DNA from: Oryzomonas sagensis
GTDB lineage: Bacteria > Desulfobacterota > Desulfuromonadia > Geobacterales > Pseudopelobacteraceae
DNA: 64,000 nucleotides
Direction: 5' to 3'
Assembly (NCBI RefSeq): GCF_008802355.1
Contig: NZ_VZRA01000002.1
Coordinates: 343,642-407,641 of the forward strand
In this document: positions 27,122 through 35,622 of the stretch, piece after piece
Position numbering within the stretch: the stretch's first letter is position 1
Layout of the letters: every line of letters starts with the position of its first letter
The notes under the pieces: generated by a model
Told to the model about the DNA's origin: nothing
Database searches by the model: none
What the model saw: only the letters and a program-made list of their open reading frames with translations
Made by a program: the position numbers and the translations under genes

Positions 27122-28300
27122 ATGAAAACATTTCTGATCACGGTACCTGCGGCGTTCCTCGCCCTGGGGCTCCTGGCAGGCAGCGCGGCGTATGCCGACG
27201 GCGACCGGTATGACCCGGCCGACGAGGGGGAGCAGGCGTATGACGCGCCCTTCACGGCTGCGGAACTGGACGACCTGCTCGCCCCCATCGCCCTCTATCC
27301 CGACCCGCTGCTTGCCCAAATCCTCCCGGCGGCCACGTTCAGCGACCAGATCGATGCGGCGGCCCGCTACGTCGGGCAGTACGGCCAAACGGCCCGGATC
27401 GACGACCAGCCGTGGGACGTGAGCGTCAAGGCGGTGGCCCACTATCCCAGCCTGCTTGCCATGATGGACCAGAAGTTCGACTGGACCATCTCCCTGGGGC
27501 AAGCCTATATCAACCAGCAGCAGGATGTGATGGACTCGATCCAGCGGCTGCGCGCCGAGGCGGAGGCCAGGGGCAATCTCGGTTCCACCCCGGAACAGCA
27601 GGTGGTGGATTCGGGCGGGGTCATCAGCATCGACCCGGCCGCGCCCGATGTGATCTATGTTCCCCAGTACGACCCCCAGATGGTGTATATGGAGCCGGGG
27701 TACGGGTTCTTTACGTTCGGCACCGGATTTATCATCGGCGCCTGGCTGAACCGCGATTGCGACTGGCACGGCCGGCGCATCTACTACCACGGCTGGCAGG
27801 GCGGGGGATGGATCGGCCGGTCCCGGCTCCATGTCCGGGGCGGGAACAGCATCTACATCAATAACCGCTACCGGACGATCAGCGTCAACAGGGGGGCGCT
27901 GCAACACGATACCACGCGCTATCGCGGGGAGATTCGCCGCACCGTGCAACTCCGTCCCGCTCTCCCGGGCCGCCCGGCACCTTCGGCCAGGGGTGGGCAG
28001 GGCGCTCCGGCTGCGGTCGGCACCCGCCCGCCGGCTGCCGCCAACGTGTACCGGGGCCGTGACGTCCAGAGGTCGCAGCCGGCATCCCAAACCGGCTACG
28101 GCGGTTACGGCAGCAGCAGGGACGCCGCTACCTACCGTCAGCGCGGCCAGACGAGCAGGGGAGCCATGCAGCCGGTCAACCGGACACCCTCCATGGGCGC
28201 ACCGGCCCAGAGGGCGGTCTCGCGTCCGGCGCCAGCCTCCCGCCCGGCGCCGTCCGGCGGCGGAGGCGGCGGAGGCGGCGGCCTGCGGCGGCAACGCTAG
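27122..28300 (+). CDS. DUF3300 exported protein
   Basis: ATG at 27122 follows GGAGAGAGAC. The 392-residue protein has a signal peptide ending at AYA. The DUF3300 core is AELDDLLAPIALYPDPLLAQ, then the tryptophan-containing WDVSVKAVAHYPSLLAMM and VIYVPQYDP. The last 110 residues are low-complexity (R, A, P, Q, G) and end with a run of nine glycines before LRRQR. The function of the family is unknown. It commonly occurs next to DUF2950, as here, which suggests a shared envelope role. Confidence 0.85.
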   Translation: MKTFLITVPAAFLALGLLAGSAAYADGDRYDPADEGEQAYDAPFTAAELDDLLAPIALYPDPLLAQILPAATFSDQIDAAARYVGQYGQTARIDDQPWDVSVKAVAHYPSLLAMMDQKFDWTISLGQAYINQQQDVMDSIQRLRAEAEARGNLGSTPEQQVVDSGGVISIDPAAPDVIYVPQYDPQMVYMEPGYGFFTFGTGFIIGAWLNRDCDWHGRRIYYHGWQGGGWIGRSRLHVRGGNSIYINNRYRTISVNRGALQHDTTRYRGEIRRTVQLRPALPGRPAPSARGGQGAPAAVGTRPPAAANVYRGRDVQRSQPASQTGYGGYGSSRDAATYRQRGQTSRGAMQPVNRTPSMGAPAQRAVSRPAPASRPAPSGGGGGGGGGLRRQR

Positions 28301-28369
28301 TAAGGGGTGGTCGGTGTCATTGGTTGCGCAGCCGGGTGACCGGTTGCGCTCAGGAAAGGAACGACGCGT

Positions 28370-29341
28370 ATGATGACGGAGAGGGGAAAAGTCTTGTTTC
28401 GCGGCTTGGGGGCGTGGTGCCTGGCCGCCCTGCTGGCGGTGGTGGCTGTGTGGCCGGCGGTCGGTGATGCCGCCCCGCCCGTGCCGCTCCAGCAAAGCTT
28501 CGCATCGCCCGAGGCGGCCCGCCAGGCCCTGGTGGATGCCGTTCAGCACAAGGACCACGGGGCGCTGGCCAGGATCTTCGGCCCGGTTGCCGTTGAGCTG
28601 GAGCCGGGCGATCCGGTGGAACAGGCCGCTGAGTTCGACCACTTCAGCCGCCACGTGCAGGAGGGGATCGGGTTGGTCCGGGAGGGGGAGACAAGGGCAA
28701 TCCTGGTCATCGGCGCGAAAAAATGGCCGTTCCCCGTGCCGATCGTCAAGCGCGGCGACACCTGGCTGTTCAACATGGAAGAGGGGCGCGAGGAGATCGT
28801 CAACCGGCGCGTCGGCCACAACGAACTGCTGGCCATCAACGTCTGCCGGGCCTATGTGGATGCCCAGCGGGAGTATTACGCCATGGCGGAACCGGATGGC
28901 GAGCAGTTGCCCAAATACGCCCAACGCATGATCAGCAGGCCGGGCAGAAAGGACGGGCTCTATTGGCCGACCGCGGCCGGCGAGAAAGAGAGCCCCCTCG
29001 GCCCCCTGGTCGCCAAGGCGAAGGAAGAAGGGTACATGCGGAAGCATCCGGCCGGCGACCACGGCCCCCGGCCGTACCACGGCTACTACTTCCGCATTCT
29101 CACCCGCCAGGGCAAGAACGCGCCGGGCGGCAGGTTCAGTTATGTCATCAACAACAACATGGTGGCCGGCTACGCCCTGGTCGCCTACCCCGCCAAGTGG
29201 GGGGTCTCGGGGGTGATGACGTTCATCGTGAACCAGCGGGGCAGGGTGTACGAGAAGAACCTGGGGCCCAAGACCGCGGAGATTGCGCGCAAGCTGAAGG
29301 GGTACAATCCGGACCTGACCTGGAAGCTGGTTGACCAGTAG
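28370..29341 (+). CDS. DUF2950 exported protein
   Basis: The 323-residue protein has a signal peptide (GLGAWCLAALLAVVAVWPAVGDA). It then has the DUF2950 sequence: SFASPEAARQALVDAV, NRRVGHNELLAINVCRAYVD, and the C-terminal block HGYYFRILTRQG, GYALVAYPAKWGVSGVMTF. The start at 28370 is 69 bases after the DUF3300 stop. A small two-helix membrane protein follows within 100 bases. No catalytic residue can be named. Confidence 0.85.
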   Translation: MMTERGKVLFRGLGAWCLAALLAVVAVWPAVGDAAPPVPLQQSFASPEAARQALVDAVQHKDHGALARIFGPVAVELEPGDPVEQAAEFDHFSRHVQEGIGLVREGETRAILVIGAKKWPFPVPIVKRGDTWLFNMEEGREEIVNRRVGHNELLAINVCRAYVDAQREYYAMAEPDGEQLPKYAQRMISRPGRKDGLYWPTAAGEKESPLGPLVAKAKEEGYMRKHPAGDHGPRPYHGYYFRILTRQGKNAPGGRFSYVINNNMVAGYALVAYPAKWGVSGVMTFIVNQRGRVYEKNLGPKTAEIARKLKGYNPDLTWKLVDQ

Positions 29342-29411
29342 CCCGGAACTGCGGCATCGCGACGCAACGAGACATGGTGCCGAGTACGGCTGGGAGGAAT
29401 GGGCCGAGGGT

Positions 29412-29801
29412 ATGGGGACAGGCAGGCAGAAACATTCATGGCATACCGGGCTGCAAACGCGCCTCTACCTCGGCAGCGCCGTTATTCTGCTGGCTGGCTT
29501 GGGGATTTCCGCCCTGGTCTATCTGGCCGCGGGAGATGTTTCGGATAGCGCTCAAACCTATGAATTTGAGGAGTCGAAGCAATCCCTGCGCGATTTGGAG
29601 GTCTACGGCGGCAAGGCGAATGTCCTTGCCGTGGAATTCATGAAGTGGTTCGGCGGGCTGTGGCAGGGGAAATCTCTCGCCTCTACCCTGGCATGCCTTA
29701 CCCTTCTCCTCTCCTGCGGGCTTTTCCTTGTCGCGTACCGGTGGCCGTTCGACCAGGAATCCGATGGCCGGGCAGAGGACAAAACAGACGATGCCGGCTG
29801 A
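29412..29801 (+). CDS. Two-helix membrane protein following DUF3300/DUF2950
   Basis: About 129 residues from ATG 29412; the ribosome site is ambiguous (GGAGG is 15 bases upstream). Two helices (LGSAVILLAGLGISALVYLAAG and SLASTLACLTLLLSCGLFLVAY) flank an external loop with YEFEESKQSLRDLEVYGGKA. Its position after DUF3300 and DUF2950 suggests a three-gene envelope operon. No family is recognised. Confidence 0.6.
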   Translation: MGTGRQKHSWHTGLQTRLYLGSAVILLAGLGISALVYLAAGDVSDSAQTYEFEESKQSLRDLEVYGGKANVLAVEFMKWFGGLWQGKSLASTLACLTLLLSCGLFLVAYRWPFDQESDGRAEDKTDDAG

Positions 29802-29961
29802 AGGGCACGGCGGTTCGGAAAGCGCTGCCCCGGTGTCGTAGTCACGCCTCGGCGGTCGAAGCAAGATCGCCGGCGGTATCATGCCACCTTTCCCCGTTGA
29901 CGCAGAATAGCTACCCCCCTCTCCGGCTGAAACGATTGTGTAAAAAATATGTAAATAATGC

Positions 29962-29990
29962 TTGACTATTTTAGTATAACGAAATATCTT
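29962..29990 (+). promoter_or_regulatory. Promoter of leader A
   Basis: TTGACT and TATCTT are 17 bases apart in an AT-rich region. Transcription would begin near 29997 and include the whole of leader A. Confidence 0.55.
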
Positions 29991-29992
29991 TT

Positions 29993-30116
29993 ACATAGAT
30001 GGATGAGGTGGGTATATTGATCCCGCCGCTATGTGACCAACAAAACTGCTGACCAGAACTACTGGAGGCCAAGGTTTCCTTTCCCAAATAGGGAAAGCTA
30101 ATTTTGGCCTTTTTTA
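29993..30116 (+). promoter_or_regulatory. Leader A: structured attenuator (copy 1 of a 3-copy family)
   Basis: ACATAG (29993) pairs with CTATGT (30029), and GGTGGG (30007) with CCCGCC (30022), giving an upstream hairpin. The conserved element GACCAGAACTACTGGAGG (30051-30068) follows. Its last bases start an intrinsic terminator (AGGCCAA with TTGGCCT, inner CTTTCCC/GGGAAAG, then TTTTT). The same arrangement recurs at 30830 and 33478. Upstream, 29802-29961 shows no gene. Confidence 0.65.
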
Positions 30117-30159
30117 TTTCAATTGCGGCACCACCACCCATACTAAAGAGGGAATAACC

Positions 30160-30738
30160 ATGAAGAACGGTACCTTCATTACGATTTGCCTGTGCCTTGT
30201 CGGTTTTATGCTCAGCGCCTGCGGCACCAGCGGTTCCAGCGCGTCTCCTAACTCAACCGCGACCCTTGCCGTGCCGGCCTCGCCGCCCGGCATCTCCGCG
30301 ACAAGCGGCACCAATCAGGCGACCGTCTCGTGGAGTCCGGTCAGCGGTGCGACTTCGTACAATATCTATTGGACGAACGACCCCACCCATGTGATGAAGG
30401 ACATGGGCGCGACGAAAATCGCCGGAGTAACCAGCCCGTACCGCCATACGAACCTGACGGTCGGCACCACGTATGCCTATGTTGTGACGGCGGTGAACGC
30501 TTCCGGCGAGAGCGCCGAGTCGGATGTCGCTGCAACGACGACGACGGCCCTTGACGGCCTTGCCCTCTATGCAACGAATTGTTCCGGGTGCCACAACCCG
30601 CTGGCGATATCCGAGAAAAAAGGGCGGACCGCCGCCCAGATCCAGACGGCAATTACCGGCAACAGAGGTGGCATGGGCGCTTTGACGGCCCTCACGTCTG
30701 CGCAGCTTCAGGCGATAGCGGATGTCCTCGGCTTTTAA
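30160..30738 (+). CDS. Lipoprotein with fibronectin-III domain and monoheme cytochrome c
   Basis: A lipobox cysteine lies at residue 21 (FMLSAC). Residues about 40-130 are a fibronectin type III domain (ATVSWSPVSGATSYNIYW, then YAYVVTAVNASGES). The C-terminal 55 residues form a minimal cytochrome c with CSGCH at 141-145 and a likely methionine ligand at 172 (GGMG). It would sit on an outer face of a membrane and pass single electrons. A paralogue with the same layout is at 32748-33317. It is preceded by leader A. Confidence 0.85.
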   Translation: MKNGTFITICLCLVGFMLSACGTSGSSASPNSTATLAVPASPPGISATSGTNQATVSWSPVSGATSYNIYWTNDPTHVMKDMGATKIAGVTSPYRHTNLTVGTTYAYVVTAVNASGESAESDVAATTTTALDGLALYATNCSGCHNPLAISEKKGRTAAQIQTAITGNRGGMGALTALTSAQLQAIADVLGF

Positions 30739-30829
30739 CCCGCTACGTGGGAGGGGGCGGCCAAGGAGGGGGCGAGGCGGCCTGCCGCCAATGGCTTGCC
30801 CGTTGTAAGAATATTTATACCAAACAGCT

Positions 30830-30890
30830 GACCAGAAAACTGGAGGCCGATGATCGTGCACAAGCGGTGCGCACGATCATCGGCCTCTTT
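30830..30890 (+). promoter_or_regulatory. Leader B: attenuator (copy 2)
   Basis: GACCAGAAAACTGGAGG (30830-30846) runs into a perfect 16-bp hairpin (30844-30859 with 30871-30886, 11-base loop) followed by CTTT. The stem sequence differs entirely from leaders A and C while pairing is kept. It lies 66 bases before the beta-propeller gene. Confidence 0.68.
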
Positions 30891-30955
30891 ATGTTTGGGA
30901 GATTACATAGTCTACCGCCGGTTCTGCCGGAGGAAACATCACACAGGAGGTTCAT

Positions 30956-32659
30956 ATGAAAAGATTTACCTGTTTGTTGCTTGCAGCCATGGCCGTTTTG
31001 TCCCTCGGCCTGTCAGGTTGCGGCAGTTCCGCTTCCGGTTCCGCTCCCGGTCAATCAACGGGAAAGACCGTGACAATCAACGGGGCGCTGGAGCCGGGTG
31101 CCGCCAAGGCGACCCTGAAGACGGCGGGAGCCGCGACGGCTTCCATCGGCACCGTTACGGCTCTTGATGCCGCCACGGGCGCCGTCATCAGCGTCGCACC
31201 GGTCAATGTTATTCCGGACAGCACGGGCACGGGCGGGACCTTCAGCGGGCTCACGATCACCGCTCCGTCGAGCCAAGCGGGCGTCATCCTTCGGGTGGTC
31301 CTGAACAACGGCACGATCTATCGCGCGCTTGTCACCAGCGATCTGAGTACGCAAACCGGCCCCTTGTCGGCCACCATCGGCCCCAATTCCGATGCCGTCG
31401 TCACCTCGGTGTCGAGTTCCCTCGGCATCAGCGGCGTGCTGGGCGATAGCGGCGTAAAGGTCCCGGCGGGCACGAAGCTTGCCGATGTCGCAGCCGCGGT
31501 TACCACGGCGGCAAGTTCCGTCCTGCCCAAGCTGCAAACCGGGTATGTGGTGGATACGGGGGGCTCCAGCCCGGCGGTGCCGGGAATCTCGCTTATCGAC
31601 AGGGTTTCCCAGACCGTAGTGAAAACCGTGCGCTTCACCAATCAGGCCGGCACCAGGATCGGCCATTTCGCCAACGTGACCGCCGACGGAAGCGAATTGT
31701 GGTCATGCAGCGGCCAGGGGGGCGCGACCGGGGTCGTGAATGTGTTCGATACCGCTGCCTTCAGGAATTTCAGTACGCTCAACGACAGCAATAAGGGGAG
31801 CTTCATCAAGAAATCGTTTGCCGTCGGTTGCGGTGTGCAAAACGTTCAATCTCCCGACGGCAAGTACATTTTCATCTCCGCCGACCAGTCGCCCAAGGGC
31901 ATCAACGTGTTCGACGTAAAGAACCACGCCTATCTGGGCAATATCGCCAACGGCAACACCGCGCCCCATGTGGGCGCCGTTTCGGCAGACGGCAAAAAGT
32001 ACTACACCACCACTGCCGGGTCGTACCACGCGGTTGGCTACGACATCTCCGGCCTGCCCGCCTCGGTGCCGACGGATGCGAACAAGATTCTGGATGTCAA
32101 CCTGGGCTACGGCAGCCTCCACGCCCTGCGGCTCCACCCCAACGGCAAGTATCTCTTTGTCGGAAACAACACCTGGCCGGTGCCGGCCGGGGTGACAACC
32201 CCCACTTCCGGAACCAACGTCATCGATATCGCCACGCAAAAGATCATTGCCACCATACCGGGACGTCCGCACAACTACGCCATTTCCCCGGACGGCAAGT
32301 ACCTCCTCGTCACCGAGTTGTCCTCGCCCGACTGCGAGGTGTCTCTCCCCGGCGATCCGGGCAACCGGCTGCAGTTCATCGATATCTCGACACTGCTTAC
32401 CGCCAATCCCGATCCGTCGAAAATAGCGGATATCTATCATTTCAATACCCCCGGCTACGGCGGCAGCCATGCGTCATGGGACCCGACCACGGGAACCCTT
32501 TACTACTCGGTGTATGACACCACGAATCAGGGATGGCTGATCCTGCTCAACACCAGCGGCCTGTCGGCGGCCACGCCCAGCGTCGCCCAGATAGGCAGCT
32601 TCATAAAGATCGGTTGGGCTCCGCACGGCGTTCTGTTCCCCGGCATAAACGGCGATTAG
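30956..32659 (+). CDS. Beta-propeller (YncE-like) lipoprotein
   Basis: A lipobox cysteine is at residue 22 (LGLSGC). Residues about 35-195 form a beta-rich Ala/Thr/Ser domain. From about 200 on, repeated blade motifs appear (VQSPDGKYIFISADQ, AVSADGKKYYTTTAG, LHPNGKYLFVGNN, ISPDGKYLLVTE). Histidines recur in equivalent places (PHVGAVS, LHALRLH, PHNYAIS, GGSHASW, APHGVLF), as at the metal or heme face of some propellers. No CXXCH is present. It sits between two fibronectin-III cytochromes and behind leader B, so it may be their partner. Confidence 0.75.
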   Translation: MKRFTCLLLAAMAVLSLGLSGCGSSASGSAPGQSTGKTVTINGALEPGAAKATLKTAGAATASIGTVTALDAATGAVISVAPVNVIPDSTGTGGTFSGLTITAPSSQAGVILRVVLNNGTIYRALVTSDLSTQTGPLSATIGPNSDAVVTSVSSSLGISGVLGDSGVKVPAGTKLADVAAAVTTAASSVLPKLQTGYVVDTGGSSPAVPGISLIDRVSQTVVKTVRFTNQAGTRIGHFANVTADGSELWSCSGQGGATGVVNVFDTAAFRNFSTLNDSNKGSFIKKSFAVGCGVQNVQSPDGKYIFISADQSPKGINVFDVKNHAYLGNIANGNTAPHVGAVSADGKKYYTTTAGSYHAVGYDISGLPASVPTDANKILDVNLGYGSLHALRLHPNGKYLFVGNNTWPVPAGVTTPTSGTNVIDIATQKIIATIPGRPHNYAISPDGKYLLVTELSSPDCEVSLPGDPGNRLQFIDISTLLTANPDPSKIADIYHFNTPGYGGSHASWDPTTGTLYYSVYDTTNQGWLILLNTSGLSAATPSVAQIGSFIKIGWAPHGVLFPGINGD

Positions 32660-32689
32660 GGACACCGCTTTCTCAAAATTGACTCATGT

Positions 32690-32716
32690 TGTCGCCGCCC
32701 CTCTGGGGCGGCGACA
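32690..32716 (+). terminator. Hairpin after the beta-propeller gene
   Basis: TGTCGCCGCCCC and GGGGCGGCGACA pair perfectly around TCT. There is no T-tract, so termination may be partial, allowing read-through to the next cytochrome gene. Confidence 0.5.
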
Positions 32717-32747
32717 AAGCCGCTACTCATCCAGTAATGGAGAACGT

Positions 32748-33317
32748 ATGAAAAGCATCCCGAGAATTTTCTGCTTGGTTGGCCTGTGCTGTAGCCTGTT
32801 GACTGCCGGCTGCGGAGACGGCGCCACTACCCGGTCCGCCACCGCAAAAACAGCATTGGACTCCCCGGCGGGCGTAACCGCCACTGGTGGAGTCAATATG
32901 GTGACACTCGCCTGGAATCCGGTTCCCGGCGCAACCTCCTACAACATCTACTGGTCTGCAAATCCGGGGGTGACCACGGCGACAGGCATAAAAATATCAG
33001 GAGTAAGCAGCCCGTATCACCATGATGGGCTGCTTGTCAGCCAAACCTATTTCTATGTTGTGACGGCGGTAAACGGCTCCGGCGAGGAAAGCCCGGCCAG
33101 CGAACAGGTTGCAACGGTTTCTGCAACCGGCGGCGCAAATCTGTACACTGCATACTGTGCCGGATGTCACGGCCCGCTTGCGGCCAGCACCATCATGGAT
33201 GGCACCCCCGACCATATCAAGGCGGCTATTGCGGCCAACACGGGCGGCATGGGCACACTTACCACCCTGACCACGGACCAGATAGATATCATCGCCCAAC
33301 TGCTGCCGTGTCATTGA
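32748..33317 (+). CDS. Second fibronectin-III/monoheme cytochrome c lipoprotein
   Basis: ATG at 32748 follows TGGAGAACGT; 189 residues. The lipobox cysteine is at 22 (LLTAGC). The fibronectin-III domain (VTLAWNPVPGATSYNIYW, then YFYVVTAVNGSGEES) is nearly a copy of that at 30160. The cytochrome part has CAGCH at 137-141 and the GGMG methionine. It lacks its own leader element and probably depends on read-through from the propeller gene. Confidence 0.83.
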   Translation: MKSIPRIFCLVGLCCSLLTAGCGDGATTRSATAKTALDSPAGVTATGGVNMVTLAWNPVPGATSYNIYWSANPGVTTATGIKISGVSSPYHHDGLLVSQTYFYVVTAVNGSGEESPASEQVATVSATGGANLYTAYCAGCHGPLAASTIMDGTPDHIKAAIAANTGGMGTLTTLTTDQIDIIAQLLPCH

Positions 33318-33373
33318 GGGAGGTCTAATAATCAATTAATAAATATAATATTTATAGATAAAGTATTTTTATA

Positions 33374-33402
33374 TTGACAACGTGCAAATGCGTTGCTATT
33401 TT
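33374..33402 (+). promoter_or_regulatory. Promoter of leader C
   Basis: TTGACA and TATTTT are 17 bases apart in an AT-rich stretch (33318-33400). Transcription would start near 33409, about 70 bases before the leader C element. Confidence 0.65.
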
Positions 33403-33477
33403 GACCGTCACATACGCCATGGCCAGTGCGACAACGGCGCCTGTTGAAACGTTCAAGAACACCCATAACCAGCGACC

Positions 33478-33540
33478 GACCAGAAAAACTGGAGGTTAAG
33501 GCAGAGTGAGTCACACTCATGGCCTTAACCTCCTTTTTTT
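33478..33540 (+). promoter_or_regulatory. Leader C: attenuator (copy 3)
   Basis: GACCAGAAAAACTGGAGG (33478-33495) overlaps a perfect 12-bp stem (33491-33502 with 33522-33533), with an inner GAGTG/CACTC pairing, followed by T7. The GGAGG of the conserved element is wholly inside the terminator stem. The start of the next gene is 140 bases downstream, so control of transcription rather than translation is likely. Confidence 0.7.
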
Positions 33541-33680
33541 ATTGTCGAACAGTACGCCTGGGCGGCGGTCGATCCGGCAAAAAGAAAGAGCGTATCAATG
33601 GCGGCTGTCATTCGCACCTGGTTCGCAAGCGTGGCGCAGTGATGCGATCAAATACAGACAACGAAAGGAGCATGACCACC

Positions 33681-34673
33681 ATGAAATCACACCGTTTGCT
33701 CACCGCCGCAGGTTTCGCCCTGACCCTTGCACTCTCGGGAGTCCTCGCCGGTTGCGGCAGCAGCACCAGCAGCACTTCCACAAGCTCAACGCCGGCCGCC
33801 ACCGTGGCCAAGGCCGTGGAGAATTTCACCACCACGGCAGCCCTGGCCGCAGAGCAGCAGAATGTCCTCGTCGTCGATGTCCGGGCCTTCAGCGCCTATA
33901 GCACCGGCCATATCCCCGGGGCCATTCGGAACACCGTGTCTCTGAATTCCGCCACGGCCTCGGCGACCGGTTTGCCCGGCACCCTCGGCCTGACCCAGGC
34001 CGAATTCGTCGCCCTGGCCGACAAGCTGGGGATTACCCCCTCCACCAAGGTGGTGGCCTACGACACCGACAACAGTTCCTCGGTGGGGCGTTTCGTCTGG
34101 ACCCTGCTCCGCTACGGGCACAAAAACGTCGCCATCCTTGACGGCGGCTACCAGAAGTGGATCGCGGAAGGGCGTGCCAAGGCGACCAAGGCCAATTCCA
34201 CGACGCCCACGGCCAACACCATCTCCTATGCCGTGACCAGCACGGCGGATATCGATGTCAGCGCCTCCTATGTCCTGTCCCGCATCAACGTGCCGGGCAC
34301 GGTCATCTGGGACGCGCGGACCCCGCTGGAGTATATCGGCTATGACCTCCGCACCAACCCGCGGGGGGGACACATCCCCTATGCGGTCAACCTCGACTGG
34401 ACGAATCTCCAGCAGCAGGGCAGCACCGGGGCCTATGTGCTGAAGAGCAGCACCGATATCCTGGCCCTGCTGGCCCAGTACGGCATCACGCCCGACAAGG
34501 AGATAATCGTCCATTGCCAGGCCGGGGTACGCTCCGCCTATGCCTCGGATACCCTTTTGGGGCTCGGCTTCACGAGGGTCAAGAACTATACCGGTTCCTG
34601 GGGCGAGTGGAGCGCCGCCAAGGACACGTCGGGAAACTATGTCTATCCCATTTCCACCGGCACCAACCCATAA
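33681..34673 (+). CDS. Double-rhodanese lipoprotein
   Basis: ATG at 33681 is preferred over 33672 because AAGGAG lies 10 bases upstream. The lipobox cysteine is at 25 (VLAGC). The first rhodanese domain (LVVDVRAFSAYSTGHIPGAI) has no catalytic cysteine (VVAYDTDNSSS). The second has C279 in VHCQAGVRSAY, so it can carry a persulfide. This is the layout of thiosulfate/mercaptopyruvate sulfurtransferases, here moved to the cell surface. Geobacter ext clusters for extracellular electron transfer also carry a rhodanese lipoprotein (ExtH) near a porin, as here. Confidence 0.85.
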   Translation: MKSHRLLTAAGFALTLALSGVLAGCGSSTSSTSTSSTPAATVAKAVENFTTTAALAAEQQNVLVVDVRAFSAYSTGHIPGAIRNTVSLNSATASATGLPGTLGLTQAEFVALADKLGITPSTKVVAYDTDNSSSVGRFVWTLLRYGHKNVAILDGGYQKWIAEGRAKATKANSTTPTANTISYAVTSTADIDVSASYVLSRINVPGTVIWDARTPLEYIGYDLRTNPRGGHIPYAVNLDWTNLQQQGSTGAYVLKSSTDILALLAQYGITPDKEIIVHCQAGVRSAYASDTLLGLGFTRVKNYTGSWGEWSAAKDTSGNYVYPISTGTNP

Positions 34674-34686
34674 CCGAACCCATCCC

Positions 34687-34711
34687 GCCGGGGGCTCACG
34701 ATGTCCCCGGC
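34687..34711 (+). terminator. Hairpin between rhodanese and barrel genes
   Basis: GCCGGGG pairs with CCCCGGC over an 11-base loop. No T-tract follows, so it may be a processing or partial-termination site. Confidence 0.4.
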
Positions 34712-34738
34712 GCTTGCGGCACATAAGGAGGCAGTACC

Positions 34739-35572
34739 TTGAAACGCACGGCAATCACGACACTCATGACCACCCTGGTGGCGGCATACGCCGGCACGGC
34801 TTTCGCCGGTGCCTGGACCGCCCCGAAGAACGCCTTGTATGAAAAGCTGTCGTACAATTACTACTATGCCCACGAGAACTTCGACCGGTCGGGGAATCGG
34901 GGCGGCACGGCCAATAACGGGAAATTCACGGACAACAATATCAGCAACTATTTCGAGTACGGTCTGCGGGACGATCTGACGGTCATCAACTCGCTGACCT
35001 ACAAGTGGCTGGACAACAAGGACGATACGGTCCATTCCACGGCCAGCAGCCTGGGGGATGTGGACCTGGGGCTGCGCTACAAGCTGCTGGACAGTAATGC
35101 CGGCATCGTCTCGACGCAACTGCTCGTCAAGATTCCGGGCGCCTATGACAAGGCAGACCCCCTGCCCCTGGGCAACGGCCAGTTCGATACGGAACTCAGA
35201 TTGCTCTACGGCCGCTCCCTCTACCCGTTTATCCCCGGTTACGGTAATGTGGAGGTCGGCTACCGCTGGCGCGCGGATGGCCCGTCCGACGAGGTCCGCT
35301 ACCTGATCGAGTTCGGCGTCGATATCACCAAAAGCATCTTCACCCGGGCCAAGCTCGACGGCATCTACAGCGTGGATAACGGAAAAAGGCAGGACGGCAG
35401 CGGCAACCCCACGACCACCAATAATTTCGACCTGGGGAAGCTGGACCTGACTGTGGGCTACAAGGTGACCCCCGCATGGGGGGTGGAGGTGAGCTACCGC
35501 CCCGATATCTACGGCCAGAACACGGCCGCCGGGGCGAACTATTCGTTTGCCCTGTACTACAAGACCCCCTGA
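34739..35572 (+). CDS. Small outer-membrane beta-barrel (transporter-like)
   Basis: The start is TTG at 34739, set by AAGGAGG eight bases upstream. The 277-residue protein has a signal peptide (TTLVAAYAGTAFA). Alternating strands with aromatic girdles follow (YEKLSYNYYYAHENF, DVDLGLRYKLLD, VEVGYRWRADGPSDEVRYL), ending in SFALYYKTP. This resembles the phenol-degradation MetA-type/transporter barrels of about 12 strands. It is next to the double-rhodanese lipoprotein and could be its membrane passage. The substrate is unknown. Confidence 0.75.
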   Translation: MKRTAITTLMTTLVAAYAGTAFAGAWTAPKNALYEKLSYNYYYAHENFDRSGNRGGTANNGKFTDNNISNYFEYGLRDDLTVINSLTYKWLDNKDDTVHSTASSLGDVDLGLRYKLLDSNAGIVSTQLLVKIPGAYDKADPLPLGNGQFDTELRLLYGRSLYPFIPGYGNVEVGYRWRADGPSDEVRYLIEFGVDITKSIFTRAKLDGIYSVDNGKRQDGSGNPTTTNNFDLGKLDLTVGYKVTPAWGVEVSYRPDIYGQNTAAGANYSFALYYKTP

Positions 35573-35622
35573 GGTTGCATCGGCACCCCAAGGAATGTTA
35601 CAAACCAAGGAAAGGATATGCC

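Noticed and set aside
26978-29080. Very long minus-strand open frame (700 codons) opposite DUF3300/DUF2950
   Set aside because: It is antisense to two clear family members, has no ribosome site, and its composition is that of a GC-rich shadow frame.
29993-30116. GEMM-type cyclic dinucleotide riboswitch
   Set aside because: The leader lacks the GCAAACC and CGCAAAGCC core sequences expected of GEMM-I, although its position resembles such riboswitches in Geobacter.
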